DNA of 64,000 nt, from the NCBI RefSeq assembly GCF_005049235.1, contig NZ_SUMD01000003.1:1-64000 (forward strand), in the 5' to 3' direction. Positions 52,254 through 60,969 of this stretch are shown piece by piece; position 1 is the first letter of the stretch, and every line of letters starts with the position of its first letter. Source of the stretch: Rhodococcus oryzae. Lineage in GTDB: Bacteria; Actinomycetota; Actinomycetes; Mycobacteriales; Mycobacteriaceae. The notes below the pieces were generated by a model. That model was not told where the DNA came from. It ran no database searches and saw only the letters and a program-made list of their open reading frames with translations. Made by a program: the position numbers and the translations under genes.

Positions 52254-53060
52254 ATGACGCTTATCTGGTTCGGACTCTCAGCGATCGCGCTCGTGGGCGC
52301 GATCGTGCTCCTGTCCATCGATCGCAGCAGGCGCGACCAGTTCGGTCGCGTCCGGCAGATCTGGGCGAAGGCGCAGGGCTACACCTACAACGAGTCGGAT
52401 GAGCACCTGCCGTCGCGTTGGCACCGGGCCGCGCTGGCCAAGCAGGAGTACCTCGGGGCCGTCGACGTGGTGCACGGCATCCGGCGTGGCGAGAACTTCG
52501 TGCTGTTCGACGTCGAGGAGACGACGACGATCGTCGCGGTCCAGCGCACCGTCGGGTCCGACGTCGACATCGATCTCCGGCTCCGGTCGACGCCGCCGCC
52601 GAAGGATGCGGACATGAACCTGCTCGGCTCGATCGGGCCGCGGGTGGTGTTCGCCACCGACCTGGAGATCGCCCGACGGGTCTGTGATCAGCGCATGGTG
52701 CACTTCACCGAGTCGGTTCCGCCGCATGTGCAGATGCTGTGGAGCGAGGGGGAGTGGACGCTCGGTTCGCTGCCGGTCACCAGCAACGGCCGGGAGTGGG
52801 ACGCCGCGATCGACGCGGTGGCCCGGCTCTCCGGCATCCTGCACGTGCTGCCCCCCGTTCTCGACTCGGAGCCGGAGGCTCCGCCGGTCGCCGCCCCCGC
52901 CCCCCGCGAGCTGCCGGACTGGGAGCGCTCGCCGTACTCGGCGCCGGGTGCGGACGACTACGCGGCGCCGAACGTTGTCCCGCTGGCGCGCAATGTAAAT
53001 CACGATCCGGGACGTCCGTACCCGCACGAGGGTGACGTCGACCAGGACCCGCGCGGCTGA
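52254..53060 (+). CDS. Membrane-anchored protein, Rv0383c-like, function unknown
   Basis: The protein is 268 residues from ATG 52254. One N-terminal membrane helix (LIWFGLSAIALVGAIVLLSI) is followed by a soluble domain (about 30-200) and an acidic, Pro-rich tail (from about 200). By position next to pyrE and clpB it matches M. tuberculosis Rv0383c, an uncharacterised membrane or secreted protein. No catalytic motif is visible; the product is probably an envelope protein of the mycolic-acid bacteria. Confidence 0.75.
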   Translation: MTLIWFGLSAIALVGAIVLLSIDRSRRDQFGRVRQIWAKAQGYTYNESDEHLPSRWHRAALAKQEYLGAVDVVHGIRRGENFVLFDVEETTTIVAVQRTVGSDVDIDLRLRSTPPPKDADMNLLGSIGPRVVFATDLEIARRVCDQRMVHFTESVPPHVQMLWSEGEWTLGSLPVTSNGREWDAAIDAVARLSGILHVLPPVLDSEPEAPPVAAPAPRELPDWERSPYSAPGADDYAAPNVVPLARNVNHDPGRPYPHEGDVDQDPRG

Positions 53061-53133
53061 ATAAGGCCCGGCGTACGTCCGGTGGGTGGACCCGGTGTGC
53101 GAGCGCCCCGGGGTGTGAGTAGATTGCACGCCT

Positions 53134-53829
53134 GTGACTCTTGTGACGGTTGTGGCGGTCGTTGCTGTTGTTCTTCTTGTGACGTGGGCGGTGTCCGTGA
53201 TTCGACGCTTGCGTCGATTCGAGGGAAACCTCACCGCGAGCCGGGGCCTACTCGATGTGGAACTCAAACGACGGTGCGATCAGGCACCTGAGCTGATCGC
53301 CGCTGCCCGGGCGGCGGCGATGCCGTCCGAGATCCTGGCCCCGCTGGTCGGTGCTCGGTCGCTGGCCGTCGCGCTGCGCGAGCAGGGCATGAGCCTCGGC
53401 GAGCAGGCAGGCTCCGAGAACGCGCTGTCGGTCGCGTTGCACCGGCTGATGTTCGAGGTGGAGTGCAATCCGAATGTCAAGCACGACTGGGCGATTCAGC
53501 GCCCCGCGCTCGAGCTCAAGGTGACCGAGCAGCGGATCATCGGAGCGGCCCGGGTCTACAACGACAGTGCCACCGCGGTGAACCGGCTGGTGCGTTCGGT
53601 TCCCGCAGGGGTCGTCGCCCGGCTGGTGGGCGGGCAGCAGGTACCGCTGTTCGAGGCGACGGTCGTCGAGTTGCCGATCGGTCCCGACGTGGCCGCGGAG
53701 GCGCATGCCCTGCACGACGTCGCTCCGCTGGCTCCCCTCCATGACGAGGTTGTTTCGCCTGCGCCCCTCCATGACGACACGGTCGCCCCCTCGGGCCGGG
53801 ATGCGGGAGTTCCCGGCGCACTGCTCTAG
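53134..53829 (+). CDS. LemA-family membrane protein
   Basis: The protein is 231 residues from GTG 53134. An N-terminal membrane helix (VAVVAVVLLVTWAVSVI) is followed by a helical domain with RVYNDSATAVNRLVRSVPAGVVA and the close of the LemA domain, QQVPLFEATV. The order and the YND...P block fit the LemA family of membrane-anchored four-helix proteins. The C-terminal 50 residues are disordered with a repeated APLHDEVVSP-type motif. Function of LemA is not established. It ends 47 bases before pyrE in the same direction. Confidence 0.8.
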   Translation: MTLVTVVAVVAVVLLVTWAVSVIRRLRRFEGNLTASRGLLDVELKRRCDQAPELIAAARAAAMPSEILAPLVGARSLAVALREQGMSLGEQAGSENALSVALHRLMFEVECNPNVKHDWAIQRPALELKVTEQRIIGAARVYNDSATAVNRLVRSVPAGVVARLVGGQQVPLFEATVVELPIGPDVAAEAHALHDVAPLAPLHDEVVSPAPLHDDTVAPSGRDAGVPGALL

Positions 53830-53876
53830 CCGACTACGCTGGGCGTCGAAAACTGGACGCGAAGAGGAGCGGTCGA

Positions 53877-54407
53877 ATGACGGAGAAGGCGGAGCTCGCA
53901 GGGCTCGTACGCGAGCTGGCTGTGGTGCACGGAAAGGTGACCCTGTCCTCGGGCAAGGAAGCCGACTACTACGTGGACCTGCGTCGCGCGACGCTGCACC
54001 ACCGTGCCGCACCGCTGATCGGGAAGCTGCTGCGCGAGCTCGTCGCGGACTGGGACTTCGATTCCGTCGGAGGCCTGACCATGGGCGCGGACCCGGTCGC
54101 CATGGCCGTCATGCACGCCGAGGGCCGGCCGATCGACGCCTTTGTGGTGCGCAAGGCGGCCAAGGCGCACGGCATGCAGCGCCAGATCGAGGGCCCCGAC
54201 GTGGTGGGGAAGCGGGTGCTGGTCGTCGAGGACACCACCACTACCGGTAACTCGCCGCTCACCGCCGTGCGCGCGCTGCGCGAGGCAGGCGCGATCGTCG
54301 TCGGCGTGGCGACCGTGGTGGACCGCGCGACCGGCGCCGACGCCGTCATCGCCGCGGAGGGCGTGGAATACCGATCGCTACTCGGCCTCGAGGACCTGGG
54401 CCTCTAG
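53877..54407 (+). CDS. pyrE: Orotate phosphoribosyltransferase
   Basis: The protein is 176 residues from ATG 53877 (AAGAGGAG upstream), the normal length of the short actinobacterial form. It has the PRPP-binding loop VLVVEDTTTTGNS (from residue 114), the flexible catalytic loop VVRKAAKAHGMQR with Lys, and GGLTMGADPVAMAV. It makes orotidine 5'-phosphate from orotate and PRPP, the fifth step of de novo UMP synthesis. In mycobacteria pyrE also lies near clpB and Rv0383c. Confidence 0.96.
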   Translation: MTEKAELAGLVRELAVVHGKVTLSSGKEADYYVDLRRATLHHRAAPLIGKLLRELVADWDFDSVGGLTMGADPVAMAVMHAEGRPIDAFVVRKAAKAHGMQRQIEGPDVVGKRVLVVEDTTTTGNSPLTAVRALREAGAIVVGVATVVDRATGADAVIAAEGVEYRSLLGLEDLGL

Positions 54408-54416
54408 CGCGCTTCC

Positions 54417-55256
54417 TCATGACGCCTGGCACAGCACCATGCCGCCCATCGTGATGACGTACTCGTCCGCGGTGTCGTCGAACGTGACGGCGACGGTGGT
54501 GGGGTAGTAGCCGCTGCGCTGATAGGCCTGTGGCTGCTTGATGCTCCGCACGGTGTTCGGCTTGGTCAACATCCACTCGCGGGTCACCATCGGTTCCATG
54601 AAGGTGTAGTCGCCGTCCCAGGTTCCATTGAGGAATGCCAGCGTGAACTGGTAGGGGCCCGGGATCACCCCGTCGGCGACATCGAACCAGTGCACCCCCA
54701 TCGCGGGCGACGCCTGCGGCACGAGCTTCGGCCCGAGCATCGGGAAGTAGTCCGGCGGGAGATAGCGCGGGTCCGGTAGGCGCAAGCCCTTCGCCTCGAA
54801 ATCCGGACTCGCCGGATCGATCTCGGCGACCGCGGCCTTGTCGGCCATGTAGAAATGCGTGTCGAAATGCGGCTTGTCGAACATGCCGCTCGGGCCGTGG
54901 CCGTGGTCGTTCCAGTCGAGGGTGGTGTGATCGAAGACCGTAGCCGCGGCCTCGTCGGGCAGGTCGAGTTCGAAGGTCGCCACGTCGTCGTGGGTCGCGG
55001 GCAGGCCGTCCATCGCGCCCTCGGACAGCCGCATGCCCACTTCGGTGGGATTGCCCGCGGCGTCGAGGGTGACGAAGCTGTGGGCGGTCCCATCGCCGAC
55101 CCGAACCGTCGGGCCGTCGAACACGCCAGGGCCGTCGGGCGCGCCTGCTCCAACGGCGGCGGGCTGGTCCACCGGCGCGTGGGTACCCCCGGCCATGGTC
55201 AGCGTCGCACACGCGACGATCAGTCCGGCGGACAGGAACCGGTGGCGTGGACGCAT
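54417..55256 (-). CDS. Secreted protein resembling the TTHB210/DUF5602 family
   Basis: The protein is 279 residues from ATG 55256. A signal peptide (LSAGLIVACATLTMAGG) is followed by a soluble domain rich in His and Asp, including TTLDWNDHGHGPSGMFDKPHFDTHFYMAD, shown here in part only: DHGHGP and HFDTHFYM. Such His clusters suggest metal binding. The middle has PDYFPMLGPKLVPQASPAMG and the end VTFDDTADEYVITMGGMV. I believe these fit the TTHB210-like domain, of unknown function, but I am not certain. Convergent with pyrE, 9 bases apart. Confidence 0.7.
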   Translation of the reverse strand: MRPRHRFLSAGLIVACATLTMAGGTHAPVDQPAAVGAGAPDGPGVFDGPTVRVGDGTAHSFVTLDAAGNPTEVGMRLSEGAMDGLPATHDDVATFELDLPDEAAATVFDHTTLDWNDHGHGPSGMFDKPHFDTHFYMADKAAVAEIDPASPDFEAKGLRLPDPRYLPPDYFPMLGPKLVPQASPAMGVHWFDVADGVIPGPYQFTLAFLNGTWDGDYTFMEPMVTREWMLTKPNTVRSIKQPQAYQRSGYYPTTVAVTFDDTADEYVITMGGMVLCQAS

Positions 55257-55340
55257 CGTGCACCTCGGCTTCCGTGGTGATTCGCGTACCCGTCGATGCT
55301 AGTGCCGATGCCCCGGGGTGGCGGCCCGTTTCGGTGTCGC

Positions 55341-56594
55341 CTAGTCCGAACCGGCGGTGATGGCCGCGGCCTCGTCGAGGCTGTGCGGGGCCGGGTCGTG
55401 GTCGTCGACGTGCGCGAGCACCCTGCGCCCGGTGGACAGCACCGCGATGGCGGCGGCCGTGCAGAGCGCACCGACCCAGAAGGGCAGGTGCACGTTGCTC
55501 TCGCCGAGCTTGCCCGCCACCCACGGCGCGGCGGCGCCGCCGACGAACCTGACGAAGCTGTACGCGGCGGACGCGGTGGAGCGCTCGACCGGCGCGGAGA
55601 TCATCACGGTCTCGGTGATCAGGGTGTTGTTCACCCCGAGGAACAGGCCTGCCAGGACCACGCAGACGATCAGGACGGTCTTGTTCTCGGTGAACAACGC
55701 CATCACCGCGAGGTCGACCGCGAACAGGGCGAGAGCGAGCATCATCATCGGCAGCGTGCCGAACGCCCGCTGCAACCGCGGCGCCAGGAACACCGACGAG
55801 ATCGCGAGCATCAGGCCCCAGCCGAAGAATATGAAACCGATTGCGTAGGTGCCCATGTCGAGCGGGAACGGGGTGTACGCGAGCAGGGTGAAGAAGCCGT
55901 AGTTGTACAGCAGCGAGGTGATCGCGACGGTGAGCAGGCCCCGGTGCCGCAGCGCGAGGAACGGGGCGGACAATGAGGTCCGGCCCGACTTCGGTGCGGG
56001 CGTGGCGGGCAGCATCACCACGATCAGGATGAAGGCGACGGCCATCAATGCGGCGACGCCGAAGAAGGGGGCGCGCCAGCTGACGCTGCCGAGAACGCCG
56101 CCGACCAACGGCCCCACCGCGATACCGATGCCGAGCGCAGCCTCGTACAGGATGATCGCTTTCGCGACGCCGCCGCTGGCCGCGCCGACGATCGTCGCCA
56201 GCGCGGTCGCGATGAACAGCGCGTTGCCCAGGCCCCAGCCGGCGCGGAATCCGACGATCTGTCCGACCGTGCCCGACATTCCGGCCAGCGCGGCGAACAC
56301 CACGATGATCGCCAGGCCCCAGAGCAGCGTCTTCTTCGGGCCGATCCGGCTCGACACCACGCCGGTGATCAGCATGGCGACACCGGTCACGAGCATGTAT
56401 GAGGTGAACAGCAGCGACACCTGCGAGGGGGTCGCGTCGAGTTGCTCACCGATCGGTTTGAGGATCGGGTCCACAAGGCCGATGCCCATAAAGGCGATGA
56501 CGCTCGCGAACGCGACCGCCCAGACCGCCTTCGGTTGCTGCAGGATGCTCTTGCTCTCGGTGCCGGCGCTGGTGGCCGTGTCGGTGACTGTCAC
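55341..56594 (-). CDS. MFS transporter, probable drug efflux pump
   Basis: The protein is 417 residues from GTG 56594. It has about 12 membrane helices with the MFS loop motif VVSSRIGPKKTLLWG between helices 2 and 3 and EAALGIGIAVGPLVGGVLGS, a motif C-like proline/glycine pattern in helix 5 that marks drug:H+ antiporters. The gene lies 28 bases downstream of a MarR-family regulator and is probably regulated by it. Substrate unknown. Confidence 0.9.
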   Translation of the reverse strand: MTVTDTATSAGTESKSILQQPKAVWAVAFASVIAFMGIGLVDPILKPIGEQLDATPSQVSLLFTSYMLVTGVAMLITGVVSSRIGPKKTLLWGLAIIVVFAALAGMSGTVGQIVGFRAGWGLGNALFIATALATIVGAASGGVAKAIILYEAALGIGIAVGPLVGGVLGSVSWRAPFFGVAALMAVAFILIVVMLPATPAPKSGRTSLSAPFLALRHRGLLTVAITSLLYNYGFFTLLAYTPFPLDMGTYAIGFIFFGWGLMLAISSVFLAPRLQRAFGTLPMMMLALALFAVDLAVMALFTENKTVLIVCVVLAGLFLGVNNTLITETVMISAPVERSTASAAYSFVRFVGGAAAPWVAGKLGESNVHLPFWVGALCTAAAIAVLSTGRRVLAHVDDHDPAPHSLDEAAAITAGSD

Positions 56595-56622
56595 GGGCTC
56601 TTCCTCTGTGTCGCTGGTTCTT

Positions 56623-57075
56623 CTATCGCTGTGTTGACGCCTTGATGGCGGCCCGAAGGTCGGCCAGGCTCTGCGAAAGTCGTTCGATCTGTTCGGGTTC
56701 GAGGTCGCCGAGGTGGGCGGCGAGTGCAGTGCCGATCTCGGCGCGGGCTTCGCCGAGCCATCGGCGCCCGGCCTCGGTCATCTCGACCACCACTGCCCGC
56801 GAGTCCGCGGGGTCGCGGTGCCTGCGGGCCAGCCCGGCATCGGTGATCTGCTTGAGCAGGGCGGTGGCCGTCGGCTGTGAGCAGCGATCGATCCGGGCGA
56901 ACTCGCTGATGCGGAGCTCGCCGTACTCGTCGAGGTGCGAGAGCGCCCGCATCCAGGCTCGTGGCCGGTCGTCGGTCGCGATGGAGGAGGCGAGTCGGGT
57001 GAATCGCGACGTGTTGGTCACCAGCTCCGCGAGGACCTCGCGGAGCCGGCGCTCAGCCGGGTGTTCGGATGCCAT
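56623..57075 (-). CDS. MarR-family transcriptional regulator
   Basis: The protein is 150 residues from ATG 57075. The winged helix-turn-helix reads LRISEFARIDRCSQPTATAL and DAGLARRHRDPADSRAVVVE, the characteristic wing of MarR. The first gene of a two-gene operon with the MFS pump. An A/T-rich palindrome overlapping its promoter (57088-57099) is the likely operator, giving autorepression relieved by a ligand. Divergent from galT. Confidence 0.92.
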   Translation of the reverse strand: MASEHPAERRLREVLAELVTNTSRFTRLASSIATDDRPRAWMRALSHLDEYGELRISEFARIDRCSQPTATALLKQITDAGLARRHRDPADSRAVVVEMTEAGRRWLGEARAEIGTALAAHLGDLEPEQIERLSQSLADLRAAIKASTQR

Positions 57076-57087
57076 GGATAGATATTA

Positions 57088-57099
57088 TTGCATAGGCAA
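57088..57099. promoter_or_regulatory. Palindrome TTGCATAGGCAA, probable MarR operator
   Basis: TTGC-N4-GCAA lies in a conspicuously A/T-rich stretch (57078-57112), 12 bases upstream of the marR start. It overlaps where the promoter must be and is typical of MarR operators. Confidence 0.65.
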
Positions 57100-57197
57100 A
57101 CTATATATGTGAACCTTGTGGTCCGACAGGCCGGTGAGGCGCGTGGGGCACAATCTGTGCGGCGGCCAACACGGGTGAAGGGCGGGGACGAGATCCG

Positions 57198-58316
57198 ATG
57201 ACGATCCGGAGGACGGCGACGGCGCTCGCCGACGGCCGAGAGCTGATCTACTTCGACGACTCGGAGCCATACGTGAGCGGGACGGTGACCCGGCAACTAC
57301 ACGACACCAGGGACCTGTCGCCGATCCGGGTGGAGTCGACAATGCGCTACGACGTGCTCTCCGGCGAGTGGGTGACGATGGCCGCGCACCGGATGGATCG
57401 GACCTTCCTGCCCGCGGCCGATGCGTGCCCGCTGTGTCCGAGCGGCCCCGGCCGTGCGTCGACGGAGATCCCCGCCGACGACTACGACGTCGCCGTCTTC
57501 GAGAACAGATTTCCGTCCCTGGCGACCGCCGCGGTGGCGCCGCCGACCGACCACGTCGACGACGAGCCACTGTGGCCGCAACGGGCCGCGGCCGGCCGTT
57601 GCGAGGTCGTCTGCTTCACCAGCGACCACGGCCGCAGCTTTGCGGAGCTGCCGGTGGGCCGGGTGCGCACGGTGCTCGGCGCGCTGGCCGACCGGACCAG
57701 GGAGCTGTCGGCGTTGCCTGGCATCGAGCAGGTCTTTTGCTTCGAGAACCGGGGCGAGGAGATCGGCGTGACGTTGGCGCACCCGCACGGCCAGATCTAC
57801 GCGTACCCGATGCTGCCCGCGAACACCGGCGCGCTGCTGCGGCAGTCCGAGCGGCACCTGGCGCGGACCGGGCGATCGCTGCTGCGCGACGTGCTTGACG
57901 CGGAGCGGCGTGCGGGCAGCCGGGTAGTGCTCGAGGGCGAGCACTGGACGGCCTACGTGCCCGCCGCCGCGCGGTGGCCGGTGGAGCTGCACCTCGCGCC
58001 GCACCGGGACGTCCCCGATCTGGCCGCGTTGGAGGCGGCCGAGCTGGACGAGCTGGCACACGTCTACCTCGACATCCTGGGTCGCCTGGATCGGTTCTTC
58101 GAAGGGGTGGAACGGCTTCCGTACATCGCGGGGTGGCATCAGGCGCCGGTCGGGGAGCAACGCGCGCTGGGCAGGCTGCATTTGCAGCTGTTCTCGTTGA
58201 TGCGGTCCCCGCACCGGATGAAGTTCCTCGCGGGTTCGGAGTCGGGGATGGGGGCCTGGGTCAGCGACACCACGCCGGAGCGGATCGCGGCGCGCTTTCG
58301 GGAGATCGCGCCGTGA
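57198..58316 (+). CDS. galT: Galactose-1-phosphate uridylyltransferase
   Basis: The protein is 372 residues from ATG 57198. It carries the active-site HPHGQ (His195, His197), the nucleophilic histidine being the second, and the zinc-site-like CPLCPSG (near residues 76-82). FPSLATAAV and GAEWVTMA-like SGEWVTMAAHR fit GalT. It transfers UMP from UDP-glucose to galactose-1-phosphate in the Leloir pathway. It overlaps galK by four bases (GTGA). galE is not in the window. Confidence 0.95.
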   Translation: MTIRRTATALADGRELIYFDDSEPYVSGTVTRQLHDTRDLSPIRVESTMRYDVLSGEWVTMAAHRMDRTFLPAADACPLCPSGPGRASTEIPADDYDVAVFENRFPSLATAAVAPPTDHVDDEPLWPQRAAAGRCEVVCFTSDHGRSFAELPVGRVRTVLGALADRTRELSALPGIEQVFCFENRGEEIGVTLAHPHGQIYAYPMLPANTGALLRQSERHLARTGRSLLRDVLDAERRAGSRVVLEGEHWTAYVPAAARWPVELHLAPHRDVPDLAALEAAELDELAHVYLDILGRLDRFFEGVERLPYIAGWHQAPVGEQRALGRLHLQLFSLMRSPHRMKFLAGSESGMGAWVSDTTPERIAARFREIAP

Positions 58317-59497
58317 GCGAATGGGTGGAGTCCGCGTCGGATTCCGCGTTGGCCGCTTCCGTCATCGATCGGTTCCGGGACCAGTTCGGCACGGACCCGG
58401 AGGGCGTGTGGGCGGCGCCGGGGCGGGTGAACCTCATCGGCGAGCACGTCGACTATGCGCAGGGCCTGTCGCTGCCGATCGCGTTGCCGCACAGCACGGT
58501 CGTCGCGGTCGGGCGCCGGCGCGACGGGATGCTGCGGTGTGGGTCCGGCCTGGGTGCCTGGACCGGACGGGTCGACGAGATCGCACCGGGTAACCCGCCG
58601 GACTGGGCGGCATACCTCGCGGGGGTGGTGTGGGCGATGCGGCGAGACGGACTGCTGGACAGTGATTTCGGCGGCGCGGACGTGGCGGTCGAGTCCTCGG
58701 TGCCGATCGGTGCGGGCCTCTCCAGTTCGGCCGCACTCGAATGCGCGCTGGCGCTCGCCCTGGCAGACCTGTCCGGGGCGCCGACCGACGACGCAGGCCG
58801 CGCCGCGCTGGCGGCGTGCTGCGTGCGGGCGGAGAACGACATCGCACTGGCCCCCACCGGCGGCATGGATCAGGCGGTCTCATTGCGCGCCAAGGACGGA
58901 CACGCGCTGCTCGTCGATTCGCGCGACGGCGGCGTCACCCCGGTGCCGTTCGAGCTGGCGGGGGAGGGGCTGGCGCTGCTGGTGATCGACACCCGCGCCC
59001 CGCACCGGTTGGTCGACGGCCAGTACGCGCAGCGCCGGGCATCGGTGGAGGAGGCGGCCGCCACGCTCGGCGCCTCCCTGCGTGAGGTGGCCGACGTGTC
59101 CGCCCTGAGCGACCCGGTGTTGCGGGGCCGTGCCCGGCACGTCGTCTCGGAGATCGGCCGGGTGCGGGAGGTGTTGTCCCTCATGGGTTCCGGTCGCTAC
59201 CGCGAGCTCGGCCCGTTGCTGACGGCGTCGCATGTTTCGTTGCGCGACGACTACGAGGTGTCCTGCCCGGAGCTGGACTGCGCGGTGGACTCGTCTCTCG
59301 CGGCGGGTGCGTTCGGATCCCGGATGACCGGCGGGGGCTTCGGCGGATCGGCCATCGCGCTGATCGATGCCGGTGCGGCGGAGCGCGTGGCGGCCGAGGT
59401 GATGGCTGCCGCGCGGTCCCGAGGGCTCACCGAACCGCGCTTCCTGGAGCTGCTGGCCTGCGCTGGTCCGGCCCGTCACGTGTCGCTCACAAGCTGA
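58313..59497 (+). CDS. galK: Galactokinase
   Basis: The protein is 394 residues from GTG 58313, coupled to galT. It is a GHMP kinase: the galactokinase signature GRVNLIGEHVDYAQG (with Val where Thr is usual), the ATP loop PIGAGLSSSAALE, catalytic GGMDQ with Asp, and the third motif MTGGGFGGSAIAL. It phosphorylates galactose at C1. A longer frame exists upstream but overlaps galT without a start of its own. Confidence 0.95.
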   Translation: MSEWVESASDSALAASVIDRFRDQFGTDPEGVWAAPGRVNLIGEHVDYAQGLSLPIALPHSTVVAVGRRRDGMLRCGSGLGAWTGRVDEIAPGNPPDWAAYLAGVVWAMRRDGLLDSDFGGADVAVESSVPIGAGLSSSAALECALALALADLSGAPTDDAGRAALAACCVRAENDIALAPTGGMDQAVSLRAKDGHALLVDSRDGGVTPVPFELAGEGLALLVIDTRAPHRLVDGQYAQRRASVEEAAATLGASLREVADVSALSDPVLRGRARHVVSEIGRVREVLSLMGSGRYRELGPLLTASHVSLRDDYEVSCPELDCAVDSSLAAGAFGSRMTGGGFGGSAIALIDAGAAERVAAEVMAAARSRGLTEPRFLELLACAGPARHVSLTS

Positions 59498-59498
59498 A

Positions 59499-59546
59499 CG
59501 GGGGCTCGGAGGTCGGTTCGCGTGAAACCTGACCGCCGAACCCCCG
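59499..59546 (+). terminator. Imperfect hairpin after galK
   Basis: CGGGGG and CCCCCG, with TCGG/CCGA and GGTC/GACC pairings inside, form an interrupted stem just after the stop; it may serve both galK and the convergent gene at 59577. Confidence 0.5.
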
Positions 59547-59576
59547 CTCAGTGAGTGTTCAGTGGGTGCCCGCGGA

Positions 59577-60095
59577 TCAGGGGATGATCGCGTACGCCGA
59601 AACCGGCACCGACCACTGCGGCCGGAGCTCGTTGAAATAGGGGTTGACGTAGGCCGCCTGGATGGAGAGTGCGGCAACGCCGGGACCGGGGTTGATCTCG
59701 GTCCGGACCGACTCGCCGGGGCGCTCGCCGAAGTTGAGGTCGACGGTCTTGACCTGGCCCGCCCACACGCCTAAGTTCCACGCGATGTCGGCCTTGATGT
59801 GGCAGACCGGGTTGGCGGCCCACTCCGGGCCGACCCCGTGCATGCCGCGCGAGGTGAGCACCACCGTGGCGAGCCCCGGTCGGGCCGGATCGGTCTCGAC
59901 GAGGGTGTCGATGACGCCGTTGCAGAACGCGTTCTGCCCGAGCACGGGAAGCAGCGGTCCGGTGAAGAACGTGTGCAGGATGGGTGCCGGTGCCGGTGCG
60001 GGCGCGGCCGAGGCCGGACCGGCAAGGCCGACCACGGCGGCCGCGGCGACGGTGCCCGCCCCGATCGCGCGCACGGCAAAGTTACGAATACTCAT
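59577..60095 (-). CDS. Secreted protein, function unknown
   Basis: The protein is 172 residues from ATG 60095, behind GGGGGA. A signal peptide (AVRAIGAGTVAAAAVVGLAG) ends near ASA at about residue 30, followed by a short Ala/Pro segment. The mature domain has two cysteines (NAFCNGV, NPVCHIK) that could form one disulfide and a run of beta-type residues to the C-terminus (SVPVSAYAIIP). It looks like a small exported beta-sandwich. No family is recognised. Confidence 0.75.
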   Translation of the reverse strand: MSIRNFAVRAIGAGTVAAAAVVGLAGPASAAPAPAPAPILHTFFTGPLLPVLGQNAFCNGVIDTLVETDPARPGLATVVLTSRGMHGVGPEWAANPVCHIKADIAWNLGVWAGQVKTVDLNFGERPGESVRTEINPGPGVAALSIQAAYVNPYFNELRPQWSVPVSAYAIIP

Positions 60096-60254
60096 GTGAA
60101 TCCCCCGTTGTGTGATGTGTCATTCCCCCGGCCGTGGCCCCGGCGTCGAAGCGCCAGCGGGTCGGCCGAGGACATGTTCTCACAGACCACGGCACTGAAA
60201 CCAACCGCACAGTCTGTGCGCGACGGTCGGGCGGCCACGTCGCGGGGCGGGTTC

Positions 60255-60908
60255 TCAGAGATCCCGGTCGGTGACGACGCCGCTCTGCAGAGCGCGTTCG
60301 GCGAGCTTCGCCCGCTTCCGATTCTGTGGCAGATCCTCCACGCCGAACTTCGCGAACAGCGTCCGCAGATGGGTCTTCACCGTCTCGACGCTGACGAACA
60401 GTTGTTCCGCGATCTGCTGGTTGGAGGCCGGCTTACAGGCCGCGGCCCTGCCCTTGAAGGGCCGGCAGAGCTCGATCACGATCGCCTGCTGGGCGGGCGT
60501 CAACGCGGTGCGGGTGGGCATGGCGTCGGCGATTCCGGCCGAGTCACCACTCGGGGCTGTGTCGAGGAAGGTCAGCACCGAGGATCCGATCCCGATGCTG
60601 TCGCCCGCCTGTAGGCGCCTGCGCCCGCTCAGCCGCTCGCCGTTGACGAATGTGCCGGTGCGGGAGAGCCCGTCGTCGACGATGGTCCAGTGGGTGCCCG
60701 TCCACTCGATCGCCGCATGGAGGAGGGCGACGTCGTGGTCCGAGGCAAACCCGATATCGGCGTCCCGAGCTCGCCCCACGGTCACCCGGGGCGATTCCTC
60801 GACCAATGCGAGTTCGCGATGAATCCCGTCGTCGTCGGTGTAGCTGAGACGGGGCCCATCCAGTCGGCTCACGGCCACCCCAATGCGCGCCTCGGTGGGC
60901 ACTGACAC
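60255..60908 (-). CDS. FHA domain protein with C-terminal LuxR-like helix-turn-helix
   Basis: The protein is 217 residues from GTG 60908. An FHA domain covers about residues 38-115 (VTVGRARDADIG, then DGLSRTGTFVNGERL). The Arg of the phosphothreonine pocket is kept, but the Ser-Arg-x-His motif is VALLHA and the Asn of SRNGT is Thr, so phosphopeptide binding may be altered. After a linker, residues 140-205 form a helix-turn-helix (PASNQQIAEQLFVSVETVKT, then HLRTLFAKFGVEDLP). Such one-protein FHA-HTH factors could tie Ser/Thr kinase signals to transcription. The trpF-like gene at 60970-61569 precedes it on the same strand. Confidence 0.85.
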   Translation of the reverse strand: MSVPTEARIGVAVSRLDGPRLSYTDDDGIHRELALVEESPRVTVGRARDADIGFASDHDVALLHAAIEWTGTHWTIVDDGLSRTGTFVNGERLSGRRRLQAGDSIGIGSSVLTFLDTAPSGDSAGIADAMPTRTALTPAQQAIVIELCRPFKGRAAACKPASNQQIAEQLFVSVETVKTHLRTLFAKFGVEDLPQNRKRAKLAERALQSGVVTDRDL

Positions 60909-60969
60909 AAATGCCCCTGACCGTCCAGTCTAGTTCCGATCGCCCTCGGGTCGGCCGGAGAAGTGGGCG

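Noticed and set aside
57974-58312. An extended galK start inside galT
   Set aside because: GTG 58313 is coupled to the galT stop and precedes the conserved GHMP motif at the usual distance.
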